64,000 bases of DNA from Powellomyces hirtus (taxonomy: Eukaryota; Chytridiomycota; Chytridiomycetes; Spizellomycetales; Powellomycetaceae). The DNA lies in contig JAHLKG010000002.1 of NCBI GenBank assembly GCA_025526995.1, positions 1,240,001-1,304,000 on the forward strand. Reading direction: 5' to 3'. Shown here in pieces: positions 12,095 to 24,100 of this stretch (the stretch's first letter is position 1; the number at the start of each line of letters is the position of its first letter). Below the pieces are notes generated by a model, which saw nothing but the letters and a program-made list of their open reading frames with translations, was not told the origin of the DNA and ran no database searches. A program made the translations under genes and the position numbers.

Positions 12095-14486
12095 TCATTG
12101 AGATGGACCGTCCAAAAAGGGCACCAGTCCACAGGGCTGCTGACGAACATCCACAGGGTGTCTCGGGCCCACCCAACCATCAATACCATCCAGCTTTGGG
12201 TAATAGCGACCTACAATCTGTTCTACGCCTAAAGTAACATGCTTGTTCGTTCCTTTCCTCCTGATGACATGCAACCGGCCCCTTTTCATAGACAAAGTAG
12301 GGTCCTCTGCATCGTTCGGGAGATTTGCCACGTAGAATTGTACCGGATGGCAGACAAATTGGACGGGAGTGCCACGCTGCCATGTAATTTGATCCACTTG
12401 CAGCATACAAACTTGCTGCTGGGCCGCTGACACCGGCGTTACGTTGCCGCGTATGATGTCATGCACGCGTATGTTCTCGGCGCCCACTTGAACCGACTCC
12501 CACGAAGGCTGCCCTGGGGGTATAGCCTGACCTCGGGCAACTGCCGAGTTGGTAGTAGGGGCAGGAAGGATTTTTGGGGCGGATCCGCTGATGCAAACAA
12601 CGCTCCGAGCGTACTCATACACCTATCACTCGTTTAGTTAGCAATGCCATCTGAATTGAACATACGAGTTGCGTGCTATGCGAATGCCCAAAATGAAGTA
12701 CCTTGTTAACTATCCGCAAGTAGCTTGTCAGCGCTGTGTCAGGGGTCGCATTCGCGAACGCATCAAAAGTCTTAGGGTCCATGCGTAGCGTTCGAGGAAG
12801 GATATAGCCAGCAAATGGCCGTATGAACTCCTCCAGAATTGTGAACTCCACCGGGGCGTCTACAAGATGGACAATGTATCCATGACCGTCCCACTCGGTT
12901 TCCGGGCCAACATTTCGGAATTGATGACTTGGGGCGAATTGGGGAACAGTGCCACGCGTCGAGCCAGTTTTCTGGAACAGAGGCGGTACCCAGATGTTCG
13001 CAAAAGTTTTGACACTATTCGGGCTTTTGCGAGTATGAGCCGATTTGACTATTGCTGGCCAGTATGCGATGTTATCACATAGAGGTCCGATATCTACAGC
13101 GTTTGCAGGATTCTGTAGTGTCGAGAACCGTATGATGTTGGAAGGCTGCCATAACAGCGCAAGATAGACTTGGATCCATACTACGTCTCCGACACGATAC
13201 ATCGGAAAGACAGGCTGACGAACGGCAGGTGGCGCGGGTGTACTTGTGCGATCACCGTTTTTGCTGATGACTGTCACATTTGCGGACTGTGCAGACGGCA
13301 TGGCTACTACTGTCGGCGTAACAATTGGCTGCGAACTGAGTGTTGTGGCGGAAAGTGGTGGGTTGAATTGAGGTGTGAACGCAGTGGCACTTGCGGACTG
13401 TGCAGACGGAGGCATGGTTCCTACTTTTGGCGTTACAACTGGCTGCGAACTGAGCGTTGTGGCGGAAATAGATGGATTGCATTGAGGTGTGGCCGTAATC
13501 GCATTTGCGGAATGTGCAGACGGCATGGCTCCTACTTTCGGCGTTACAGATGGCTGCGAACTGAGTGTTGTGGTGGAAATCGGTGGGTTGAATTGAGGTG
13601 TGGCCGCAGCTGTGGTATCTGGCCTTCCTTTCTTGGCAAGGTGATTTGTCTCATTAAGTGCAGCATCAGAAGATCTCTTCCGTGCCTTAGACGGTGAACT
13701 ATGCGCGATTGTATTGGCACTGGATACCGCATCGTTAAGGAGAGGGATCACAATGCTGTCGCTCGGTAGCTGTAGCATGTTGGCGGTGACATTCGAGGAC
13801 AGAGTGGGTTGTTTTGAGGGTATTGTTGGGGAAGGTGAGTCGTCCAGTATAATGATGGTTTCATTGTTCCGAATCTGCTTCGCTGACAGTGCTTTCGGTA
13901 TGAGTTTCCTCCTTGGGGTGACCGGCAATTTATGAGATGAGGGATCGACGGTTCGCCTCCGGTGTTGTGTGAAGGTGAGATGAGCTCCTGCCAGTTTTTT
14001 CCTCGCCCAAGCCGGACACAGCCTGCACAAACAGTTCTTGTGATCGTGCGACTTATCAGTAACCAGCCACTCCAAATGTGGTATCCATTCAGGCGCGGAC
14101 CGAAATTTCAATCCACCGGGATGTCCAAACAAATAGGGATCCGACGCTTTCTTTCCTTGCGTGCCCCGTTGAAGGAAAAGCAAAGCGTAACCTTTGGGGA
14201 AGTCACTGCAAGTCGCGAAATTAGCAAATTCCACTGTTTCTCCTTCCTTTGTGACTCCTGGGCATGACAATGGGTCCTTGACGTATAATCGTTTGAGACA
14301 GTCTGCTGTTTTTGATAACCAGTTTTCCAGAGAGGTTTGTGACGGAAGCTCATACGGTCGTTGAAGTGTGACGGGGTCGACACCGGTGGTCTCACTTTCT
14401 CCGGCTGGAACGACCCAGGCGGGGTGAGTGGCAGGGTCCCCATCTGAAAATTCAGGGGTGGGTACTACGCTGAACCGCTTCGGCAT
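12095..14486 (-). CDS. clr2: Clr2-like transcription-silencing protein
   Basis: Two exons (14486-12702 and 12622-12095) join as VNK|VYEYARS to give about 770 residues. The N-terminal third matches the cryptic loci regulator 2 pattern: an early W-x-V-P-x-G region, YELPSQTSLENWLSK, then GYALLFLQRGTQG, DPYLFGHPGGLKFRS, EWIPHLEWL and a paired-cysteine CLCRLC. The C-terminal part has the Clr2 chromatin-type domain, with GAENIRVHDIIRG and GRYYPKL. In fission yeast, Clr2 is a subunit of the SHREC deacetylase/remodeller that silences heterochromatin. Between the domains lies a low-complexity linker with three tandem repeats of 37-38 residues, annotated separately. It is divergent from the CUE gene over 193 bases. 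The family call is strong; the silencing role here is inferred. Confidence 0.85.
13275..13620 (-). repeat. Three tandem 111-114-nt coding repeats inside clr2
   Basis: Three imperfect copies encode a 37-38-residue unit whose core reads TTLSSQP, then VTPKVGAMPSA, then TPQFNPP. All copies stay in frame and differ mainly by substitutions plus a one-codon indel (MPPSA in the middle copy). The repeats lie in the disordered linker between the two Clr2 domains and look like internal duplication. Confidence 0.85.
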
Positions 14487-14679
14487 GTAGATCTTGTCCC
14501 AGTGTGCAGAATTGTAAAATCAGACAAAGCGAGAAAGAATAAAGCTTTCGCAGCACGCGTGACTCCTCTCCACCGTGAAGTTTCACTTGAGATCTTGCAA
14601 ATTCGGTTAACCCAACTCTGCTACTACATATTCTCAACTCTTCGTTCTCAAGCGAACAACCCGCAATATTGCGTCACTA

Positions 14680-15330
14680 ATGGCTGACATTCTCACACTC
14701 ATAATTGCTGCGGTGCTTTTTGGAGCTTTCGTAAAATATATACTATTTGGGGGTGAGCAGCAACTTTTTTACGGACGAGGATGCGCAACCCTCTGCTGAT
14801 TTCTCCGCTGGGGGGTGTTTTAGGAAGCAACTCTCAACAGCAAGTAGGCCGACCTGGTGCTGCACCTCAGCGATCCCAGTTTCTTCATTCTGTGCCTCCA
14901 GAAAAAATAGAGACAGTCCTCGCCATGTTCCCTGCGTTTCCCCGCTCTACCATTCAGCAGGACTTGGCACGAACGGGCTCCGTCGAGCAGACATGCGAAA
15001 ACATCCTGTCGGGAGTCCTCGTACCACCACCGGCGCCCGTAATACCCACTGCACCAACAGCGTCGGTCCGTGCAGCGGGCAGCTCCAGTGTATTTCCGGC
15101 TCATTTGGCCACCTCAACGGAACCATTAGTGGAACCCGCAAAAGTGTGGGAGCAAACTCCTGAGGACAGAGAGAAGAATTTGAGAGCTAGGAAGGAGTTC
15201 ATGTTGCAACAAGCCAGACAGTAAGTATACTGAGTTTCCTAGCGGAAAGCCAGCTCCTACTCACACGATCTGCAGGAGAGTGCTGCAAAAGAAAGCTAAA
15301 GCGTCAGGATTAGAGACAATGGCTCAATAG
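14680..15330 (+). CDS. CUE1: Cue1-like ER membrane protein with CUE ubiquitin-binding domain
   Basis: Three exons (14680-14752, 14824-15220, 15276-15330) give 174 residues in frame. The N-terminus is a single membrane segment (ILTLIIAAVLFGAFVKYILF). Around residues 50-95 is a CUE domain: MFPAFPRSTIQQDLARTG carries the MFP-type motif that contacts ubiquitin, followed by VEQTCENILSG. The C-terminus is charged and helical (EDREKNLRARKEFMLQQARQ), resembling the Ubc7-binding region of yeast Cue1. Cue1 recruits and activates the E2 Ubc7 at the ER for ERAD. Size and order fit Cue1, but a short Cue4-like paralogue cannot be excluded. Confidence 0.8.
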
Positions 15331-16556
15331 TGCAGATACGCCGTTGGAGCGCTTTCTATCGACACAGGAAAAGACTCCTTTCTAGTGGCTCGTTCTAGGA
15401 TTTTGTGTTCACCCCCACCCGTGGGTTCCGCCATCTGTTGCTGTCTTTGTTGAAAGGAGAGTAACATGGGACTGTATAATGCAAGCCCGCTTACTCCATA
15501 CTGACATGGCTGGCGCCCTCCTTACCACATGTGCATGAACATGTCTAGTCTGGCATCTTATGCTACCTCATTTGTATCTAAGCATGTTAGCGCTTTTTTG
15601 ACACCCTACATAAATTCCCTTGACGCCCCTTCAAATGCCACACCTTTTGGTGATACCGCTCAGCAGGCAAGGTGGTGGTAGTTGATGTCAAAGGTTGAAG
15701 ACGAGAGTTAACATCTTATGGCGGTACTTGACAATGCAGAGAACTTGATACGTGTAGAATTTACATCCATTCCACCAGTTGGGTAAGCGTTTAATCTCTT
15801 GATATGCACCATAGCAGCAGAACGAAGCAGATGTTCCTGTGTGGTCGATCTCATTGGTCTGGGAGAAATTCTGAGGGTCGGCTCCAACTGAAGCATCGTC
15901 AAGCGCGATTTCAGCTCCGTTCAGCAAAGGAACGGAGGATGACGGTCTTTCAGGTGAAGAAAGCTTTGTAGCCAGCGTGAAAGGGAAGCTCGCAGACGAA
16001 AGAGACGAATGGGATCGCTTGCTCTGGATTTGTGGGATCAATGGCCCACGCCGGTGAAGGTTGAAGTAGGGCGATGTCTTGTTGGTTCGGGCGCGCCTGA
16101 GCTACACCAAAGAAAACCAGGGCGCGCTCTGTGTCCCTTAAGGATGCATGCCAGTTTGTCGCGGTACGAATGAACTGTAAAAGTATGTATAAATTTGATG
16201 TCGTCTGCCTGCCGCATATTGACGTTTTCATGAGAGTGCACTCTGAACAGTCGCAGTTGCCACCACGGTGTACCGTATTGTGGGCGCAGTGATATTCATA
16301 GTCGGTATACATATCGGATAGACCACTGCAGGAGGCTGAATTTAGCTGCGAGGGTCTCAACAGACATCATCGATCACTGTGATCGCGAACATCTTGGCAA
16401 CAAGACCGATATAAGGTACATATCCATCTCCTGTATGTCTTGTCTCTGTTGCTGAAGAGACAAAACAGCAAGATTGCCACACTTTCTGAGTAACGAACGC
16501 ATGCCTTCATTGTCCGAACAAGACGGTCACTGCAATGAGGCTTGGCGCAACCAACC
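15331..16556. other. Region without a supported gene
   Basis: Overlapping minus-strand open frames (15688-16041 and 15950-16360) include a tryptophan- and cysteine-bearing stretch (LPNWWNGCKFYTYQVLC), but I could not join them into a gene with a start and consistent splicing. A short plus-strand frame from about 15719 also splices plausibly but ends quickly. This may hold a small unrecognised gene or decayed sequence. Confidence 0.3.
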
Positions 16557-16873
16557 ATGGCGCAGCAGGCGCGTTTTGCCGCTTCCTCATCTCGGAGTTA
16601 TCCCCAACGTAAATGGAGGAAACCCTTCCATTCAGAAATCCACAGCTGTAGGTTCCCCAGCTATTTTTTCTAATCTTCTGCATATTCTGTCAAGTAAAAA
16701 AGCAAATATGTATGATCGACAGGAGAACCCCCAGCGCTTCTCCATCGAACATCCCCAATCATGCAATCAAGAGGCCGAGGGCAGCAAAGCTCTCCCCCAA
16801 TCTGAACCAGCTACTCTCACCTTTCCTCACCCAAGAGCCGCTTGAGCGCATTGTCCCCTCCCTCCCCACGTGA
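16557..16873 (+). CDS. Possible small basic protein, two exons
   Basis: An ATG at 16557 opens a reading frame that splices at a GT-AG pair (exon 16557-16651, exon 16723-16873, intron 71 nt) and ends at TGA 16871-16873, giving about 81 residues. The product is basic and Ser/Pro-rich in its first half (SRSYPQRKWRKPFH) and more helical at the end (LNQLLSPFLTQEPLERIV). Intron length matches the other genes here, but I recognise no family and the start has no independent support. It may be a chance ORF. Confidence 0.3.
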
Positions 16874-17394
16874 TCATCCACAGTGTACAGAAGGAGTGGG
16901 AAAGACTAGCAAATGGAGGTTGAGCACGTGACGACTTGAACGTGAAGAGCGTCCAGTTTCAGAGACTGTGATTGATTGAGAGAGCGCAGCTGTAGGATAT
17001 GATACTACGATAGACATTGCTATATCTAGCTTCTTCAGTATCAGAACCACAGCCATTCTTAGGACAACAACGAGTAGAACCAGCGAGACGGTAATATAAA
17101 ACTATAAGATCAAGTGAATCTATAGGCTATTAATGATCTGATGGATCGCCCTAAACCCCCTTTTGACAGTCTACAGTGACACTAGAAGAAGGATGGACGA
17201 GAGTGACGGCCAGAGCGACGTGTGGGTGACTCTCCTCAATCTATGATGATTAATGATTGATTGGGAGAGAGAGCAAGTTCTATGATATGGTTGTTCCATC
17301 TGGTCACGGGGATAATCACACAAAGTCGCACTCTCTCCTGGGGCCACATAGCAAATCTCTCTCACTCTCTTTCTCTTTGTCCAGTCTCAATGGG

Positions 17395-17434
<40 letters not shown>

Positions 17435-18138
17435 TCTTTGTCTGAGTCCAGTTTAATAGTCTGCGAGGAGTCGTCGTCTGTTGTCTCTCAAGTCAGTCTG
17501 CCGCCTGTATTTAGCATCGCTGTGCTGCGCCTCTGCCTCTCGCGTTTCGTCGTTTGTCGTTTCGTTGTCTCTCGACCGTCGTCGCCCAGGCTGACGGGAC
17601 ATTGGTGGACAGCTTCCAGCCGCAACAACCCACACACGTTTGTTTTAACTTCCATAGGCTGAAAATCCAACTATTCTGGAACACCCGAAGAACTACTCCT
17701 TGCCGCTGTCCGTATCATTGCTCAATGCGCTTGAACCCCCGGACTTTGCGGTAACACACTTTCTTCCGACCGAAATCGCCTCGATTGTCTGCCATAGCAG
17801 CTAGCAGCAGCTGAAGTTCCTTTCCGGCCAAAGCTCCACAAATGGATAAAGATTGCGAATCGAGAATAGCTTTGGAACACAACCCAGAACCACTACAGCC
17901 GCATGCGTGTTTTAGCATTCTATTCAATCCGCAAACGTTGGTCTTGCTCTCTGAATTAAAGAACGTCGAGCGGCGTATCAGTCCGGTATAACCGGCACCA
18001 AGTAATTACCGCCCCAATGAACGTTTTTACCCACCACATCAATCCCCGTGCACTCATCAATGTAGGCTTTTAGCTATATGGCCTTATACTACCCATCTTG
18101 AAAACTCGTCAACACAGCTGAGAGCTTCAAATCACATC
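16874..18138. other. Intergenic region upstream of SMG1
   Basis: Apart from the TC microsatellite, this stretch is unstructured. A 70-codon minus-strand frame at 17715-17927 has several cysteines but no other support. The 3' part is presumably the SMG1 promoter. Confidence 0.4.
17396..17431 (+). repeat. (TC)n dinucleotide microsatellite
   Basis: About 17 uninterrupted TC units sit in a wider pyrimidine-rich tract (about 17335-17450) roughly 700 bases upstream of SMG1. The length is probably variable between strains. Confidence 0.9.
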
Positions 18139-21100
18139 ATGAGCTACCAGAGACCAAACGGCCGTAGCAGGCAAAATCGCCCTGCAACAGCGCATGGCCA
18201 AGGTGCGCGTCAAAACAATGTCAGATCAGATCGACAACGGTTCATTCCCTCTAAACATGGTCTGCTTCAGATGACGTGCTAAATCTCCTCCAGCCCGTTT
18301 TGCGCAATGACAGTGATATTACGTACTCTGCGCGCACGGCAGCTGGCGATCACTTTGTGGCTTATCTTTCGCAATGCCCACCTTATAGTGGAAGGCCAGA
18401 CGTCTTCAGCATTTACGGAAAAGAGCTCGAACTCGCCTTTTGTGATCTGCGGTAAGCGAGCGTGCATGACCCCAGAACGACAAAGACGCATATTCACCTG
18501 CCATGTCTCTATAGAGCACCAGCGACGTACAAGCAGAAGGTTGTCAAGTGTGTGGCTGCCATCGGCTCGTACTATTGCTTGGACAATCGCAGTCAAGCAT
18601 TTGTTCATTGGATTTGCGACCGCATGTTGTCTCCTTCGTCTTCAGCAAAATCCAAAGACTCTGAAAAGGATGCAAAGAACTGGCTGCTCGCGACGTTAAG
18701 AGAGGTAATGATGCTTCACTTGAAATGCTCCCGCTTGGGCCCGTCGTTCTAAATATGTGAGTGAAATACTACATCAGTTTGTCGAAGGCGTCCCTGCCAG
18801 GACAACAGTCCCAGATCACCACGAAGCCGCAGTTGCTCATATCCTGGTCGAAATGCAATCCTTTGTTGATACCATGGACAGCGCGGAATATATGCCCAAG
18901 ACCTTGGATCTATTCCAATGCATTGCGGAGAACTACCCAGAGCAGTTCTCGATATCTTTTAAAGATATCATTGATCTTCTGGTCGGATGGAGTATCGATC
19001 CAACACTACCAAGAAATATGTCCGCTCTCATCTCAGGTACGTGAGACAGCGCTTGCCGTAATAGGGTCTCCGTGGTGATGTTGACAGTTCCAAAGACACC
19101 TTCAAGAAGCTCTGGCCATTCTGGATGAAACACATCAATTTTGCCCTAGAGTTGGCGCGGCACTTGCTGTCGGACGTTGACACGTTGGTAAACTTACAGT
19201 CCGAGCCCGGGAACACAAATGTGGTTGAATCTGTCCCCAGGAAAGCGAATGGTCGAGCTGCACGCGTTCCGAACAATGCTTTCATTCTCATTCGGTATGT
19301 ATATTGCATCACTTTCATAGGCAATCCATGCCTTACTATTTTCTTCCAGCTGCTTGCAGTCAATCTTGTATGTGGTCACATACTCCGGGTTTCCCACTTT
19401 GAATGCTGAATGCGAAATCTCGCTGGAGTCAAAGCCTGTTCATTTCAAAGTATATCTCCACGTTGTCGAATGGTGCTTGAACATTCTCCACGCCGTTGCG
19501 CAGAAGTATGAGGACCGCACATGGCTGGGTCAAGGTACAGCGGAACACTTGCTCAGGGCCAGGTTTCTCTCACTTTCTTATGCTAATCCGTCGCTGTAGC
19601 CTATGGATTCCTCAAATTTCTTAGCAAAGCGTTTGGCAAAACGTTCAGACCTTACCATCCGAAAGCTCTCGACATCATGATGCTTGACTGCAAGCTGTTC
19701 ACCGAGGAGAATGTGCAAAACAAACAGCTTGGAAGCATTGCTGAAAAGGACTTGATGGAGTGGTTAGGGACCTTTAGTGAGGTAAACACAAACGATTGAA
19801 TTGCTGCAAGAGACGGAACAGATGCTCACGTGTTGCAATCAAAGATTACTGAACAATGGTTACCGCACTTGTCCACACCGCTGTTTCCATCGATAATCCG
19901 GCCATCAGAATCTTCACTGCTGAGGGAGTTTCGATGGGCATGCTTGCGATATCCGCTTTGTACAGAAAAGCTCCATGCGGTTCTTTCCAAGCTCTTCTAT
20001 GCGTTTGCAGCGGCGGATACGGTGGAGAACGGGGTAGATCACGCAAACAGCAGCACTGGCGAGGAACTGATCTTTGAGAGCCTCGACATTTTCCACCATT
20101 TGAAAGGGGAAGAATCCGTCTCTATTCTAGCTGCCAATGATGATCTCACCACGCCGTGTGAGATACAATTGGATAGCATATTTGATGGCCGGGCAGAAAG
20201 CGCGCGTTACGCGCATCACCTTTCCAATTTATGGCGACTGGATCAAGCAGATCTATGTGAGGTTTTTCTTGACGACATACGTCTCATTTGTGAAGCGGCA
20301 CAATTGGGCATTGAAGGATTTCCACGCGATGCATCGCTGCTGCTGCTGTGTCGTCTAGTCACTGAAAGGCGAAGACTGTCCAATTCTCCAAGCTTCTTGC
20401 GCAATGTCAACGGACACGTTCTCCTCGCTGCTTACACCCTTGCTTGGAGGTGAGTGCGTGCTGCAATAGGCAAATCTTGTCACCTTTCTTACGGAGGCAT
20501 CTTTGCAGTCATCAATTCCTTATCTCATACTTCACCAAGTCTGGGGAAAGCAATGACATCCGCACGCTCGCACTGGTCTCGCAATTTCGTGCCATCCAAG
20601 TGACGATCCAGCTTGAGGACATTAGTTACAATGAGAAGCAAATAGCAGTAATCTGGTTTCACGAACTGCTCACGGCTTTTACTGAGCGGTGCGCTGAAGC
20701 TGGCCAAATACTCTTCGTGCCGGCCGCTGACGTGGCGAGAGAGGTCGAAATATGCATCAGTGGATTCCAGAAGCATCTCGGTAAACTTTAACATTCGATG
20801 ATATTGTTCTGAGAGAACCTGAACCTGACTTGAATGCTCCAGCATTGGATGAAGATCCGACGATCCGCGAAGAACTGGCAGCCGTGTGGATGTCCTATGG
20901 TCGCTGGATTAGCATTTACTATTTGCACGACTCACCACAAGTTTTTCATGCTCGGCTGGGCGTGGTACATGGAGTGGCTTTGAAGAGGTATTACCAAGTG
21001 GCGCCGGGTTAGCCCTATCGCACTTGTCTAATTACTTACCCATGTATATTCCTAGGCTGGATGATGTTGATCCTTCTGTCAGATCGTCCTATTTTAACCT

Positions 21101-24100
21101 CCTTGCAAGTACACACCCAGCAAATGGAATCGCAGATTCGAAAGTTTTCCACGGCGTGCCGACGGTGAGCAAGATTATACTTATATGGCTCAGACCGTTG
21201 TCCGTCAAGAATGTTGAAGCGATATCTATAGGTTGATACGATGGCGGTTCCGCCTTCCGGCACATTCAGAGCAAAGCACTTCCAGCTGATGACATCTTAC
21301 CTGGGGATGCAAGAACGTATTTTGAAGGGCGATGAATCAACAACTCCATTCTGTCCCGATCCGGAGAACTTCGAGTGGCTTCGGCGATTATACCACAGCT
21401 GTCACTCATGCAGTTTCGATGAGAGCACACACGGGAAACCCGCGGACAACCGCTCGGAAATGGAGAGTTCTTTAAGTTTTTTGATGTTTTGGGGACTGTG
21501 GGAAAGCGCTCGATACTGTGTTTTGTCACGTCTGCGTACGCCTTTTGGTTCTCCTCTGCAGGTAACTCATCATCATAGAGTACCGTCATCGAAAATGCCT
21601 TGACCCATTCTGTTCAGACCTTTGAAGCGATAGAAGGCTCTCTCAAAGATGCGATCGCGACTCACATATCAGACAGTGAATCATCGCAAGTCAGGTCTGC
21701 CGAAGGTTCACAAAGGTATTCTTGAATGTGGTCTGACTAAACCGTGGAATGGACCCAGACTAACAACCCTTCCTAGTTTGAGGGGACACATTCGCGAGCT
21801 GCAACATCTCATCTCATTCATTGACTTGCTCGAGATTCAAACTCAGAACGCGTGCGAAGGCTCTTTGCAATGCGCTTCAGCACCACGATCTTCCATCGCT
21901 TTCTTCCACACCAATAAGAAATCTTGTGAAGAATGGTTCGCAAGAGTTCGCAAGCTGCTGGTGCAGGGCGCACACCTGACCGGCTCATCTGCAGTGCTCA
22001 TCAAACATGCATTGCAGTACCTTGCTGAAAATGCTCCGTCAAGAGCATCTGCTTCCAGAGAGCGAAATTTCACCATTGCCGATACGGACGATGTTCTGCG
22101 CTTCCTAGCCGATGAACTCATATCGATAAAAGAACCGGACATGCTCGTTGGGATAAAGCAGTGGCTTGAGCAGATTGGACTGACAAAGCCGGAAACTGTG
22201 GATGAAAAGGGTGCGCAGAAAGTGACTCTTTTGAAACGAACCGTCTTGAATGATGATTTCACTAGCATTGAATGGTGCTGTGTAAACCACCTGTTGGCGG
22301 AAGGGCGATATGAGGCTGCTCTTCCAGCTTTGATCAGAGGCCACGAGATAGTGCGTAAATCCATCGGAGGGACCTCTGGCCGGATCCGCAACCTAGAAAG
22401 GTGGTACGAGAAACATATCACGCAAATCTATCTAGGGTTGCAGAACTGGAATGAAATGCAGGATTGGCTGGACATTGTCAGAGACGCCTGTGGAGAAGAT
22501 GAATCAAATGCGTCCATGTATCGCCGCACTGGACACCATGAGGCTGCTTTGCGTCAATGGGCCCAACTGTCTCAGCGGCCTTCAGAACAAGAGCAGGGCG
22601 AAGAGCGACAAGATTACTCTCTGAAGAATATCGACCCGGCCATGGATCACGGTTTCCTCACCGCAGCATTCAGCATCTCGGAAGCATACATAGTGGACCA
22701 ACTTGCTGGCCTCCAGGCGTTTGGTGAGATTCGCAGTGTTAGCCACAATCCAAATGTCAGTCGTGTTCTGGGAGATGCCCTTACCCTCAGCATTTCTGAC
22801 AATCCACTGGCGGTGCCGAGACTGTCGATGCAAGCCCACCTGATCTACCTCATCAAACATTCCTTGGACGAAACACCCCCGCCACGGTGGAACGTTGGTT
22901 CTACTCGCGCTCTGGACGCGTCGGATGCGGATCCGCTTTCACTTAACCTACTTCGAGACACGATAGATGTCCTCGACTCGCTGGCCAGTCCAGATGAGAG
23001 ACGTTCAGGTCGGGAGGCAATTGAGCTCACTGTCTGCAAACTAGCACGGAAACGTGAGAATTTCGCATTTGCGATGCGCATGTACCAGCGCGATCCAGAT
23101 CAACGCGGCCAATTTAGCGATGGACAGCGCTTTGAGTTTGCAAAGCTGGAGTTTGCGCGGGGGAAGCGAAAAGAGGGAATGAAGGCTCTGATCTCCCTCA
23201 TCTCAAATCAGGCAGTATCCCACCCTCAATCAATTCCGCCGCCGTTGGCAGCGAAAGCGCTGGTGCGGTTGGCGCAATGGATCATGTCTTCGCCGCGGGA
23301 TATCTGGTCGGATTCGGACCTTTCCATGGCCTTGGCATCAGTATGTGGGCCCGCCACGGAAGTGCCCGGCATCGTGTCGAAGTCAAAGGAGGTTGTTGAG
23401 AATTGTATGCAGCAACTGCTGTCCAAAGCTACCGAGGAATCCAAAAGTAGTGCGAAGGCTTGGTACAAATTGGCATCGCACGCGTATAGGGCAGCCCGAA
23501 AAGCCGCAGAAGCGGCCACTGGCCCGTTAAAGAGCCACGAAAATGAATGCTCATCGAGAATGAGGGAGATCTCACTAAGCTTGAGCGCAGCAGCGCCCAC
23601 ATCGAATGAAGAAACATTGAAGGTATAGCTGCACTCACGATCGGGGATTTTCGGACTGGTCCGCATGGAGATTAAACCGCATCCTCTAGAGCTTATATTC
23701 GTTGATGTCGGCCGAGTTGCAAGACTTGCCTGCGGCACACGGTGAAGCTCGCGCGGAACGACATGTACGCGAGGCATACCCGCACGCGTCGCCAGAGTCG
23801 ATCCGAGAAGCGACAGCATTGATCACAGCACAACGGACTGCTATTCTGAGTCAACTGGGGGTTGCAGCTACAGCGTACTTCAAGTATTTGGACGTGGTGA
23901 ACTCGAAAGGAGCACATGTACAGGTAACCTGGAGATGCTAGTATATGAGACCTTTTGTGAAATTCCTTTCTAATGCTATGTCTCAGCATGGCAACGGTGT
24001 TACTGCAGCGCTCCGCATTCTGCGGCTGTTTTTAAAATATGCACCGTTGCGGAAGGAACTTGCACCGCTCTTCAGCTCAACACCGATCGGTTCATGGGAA

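Noticed and set aside
15688..16360. Possible minus-strand secreted or chromatin-domain gene
   Set aside because: Two tempting frames could not be joined with a start and consistent GT-AG junctions, and resemblances to proteases or BAH domains were too weak.
23226..23819. 197-codon open frame on the minus strand
   Set aside because: Antisense to SMG1 exons; no domain seen.
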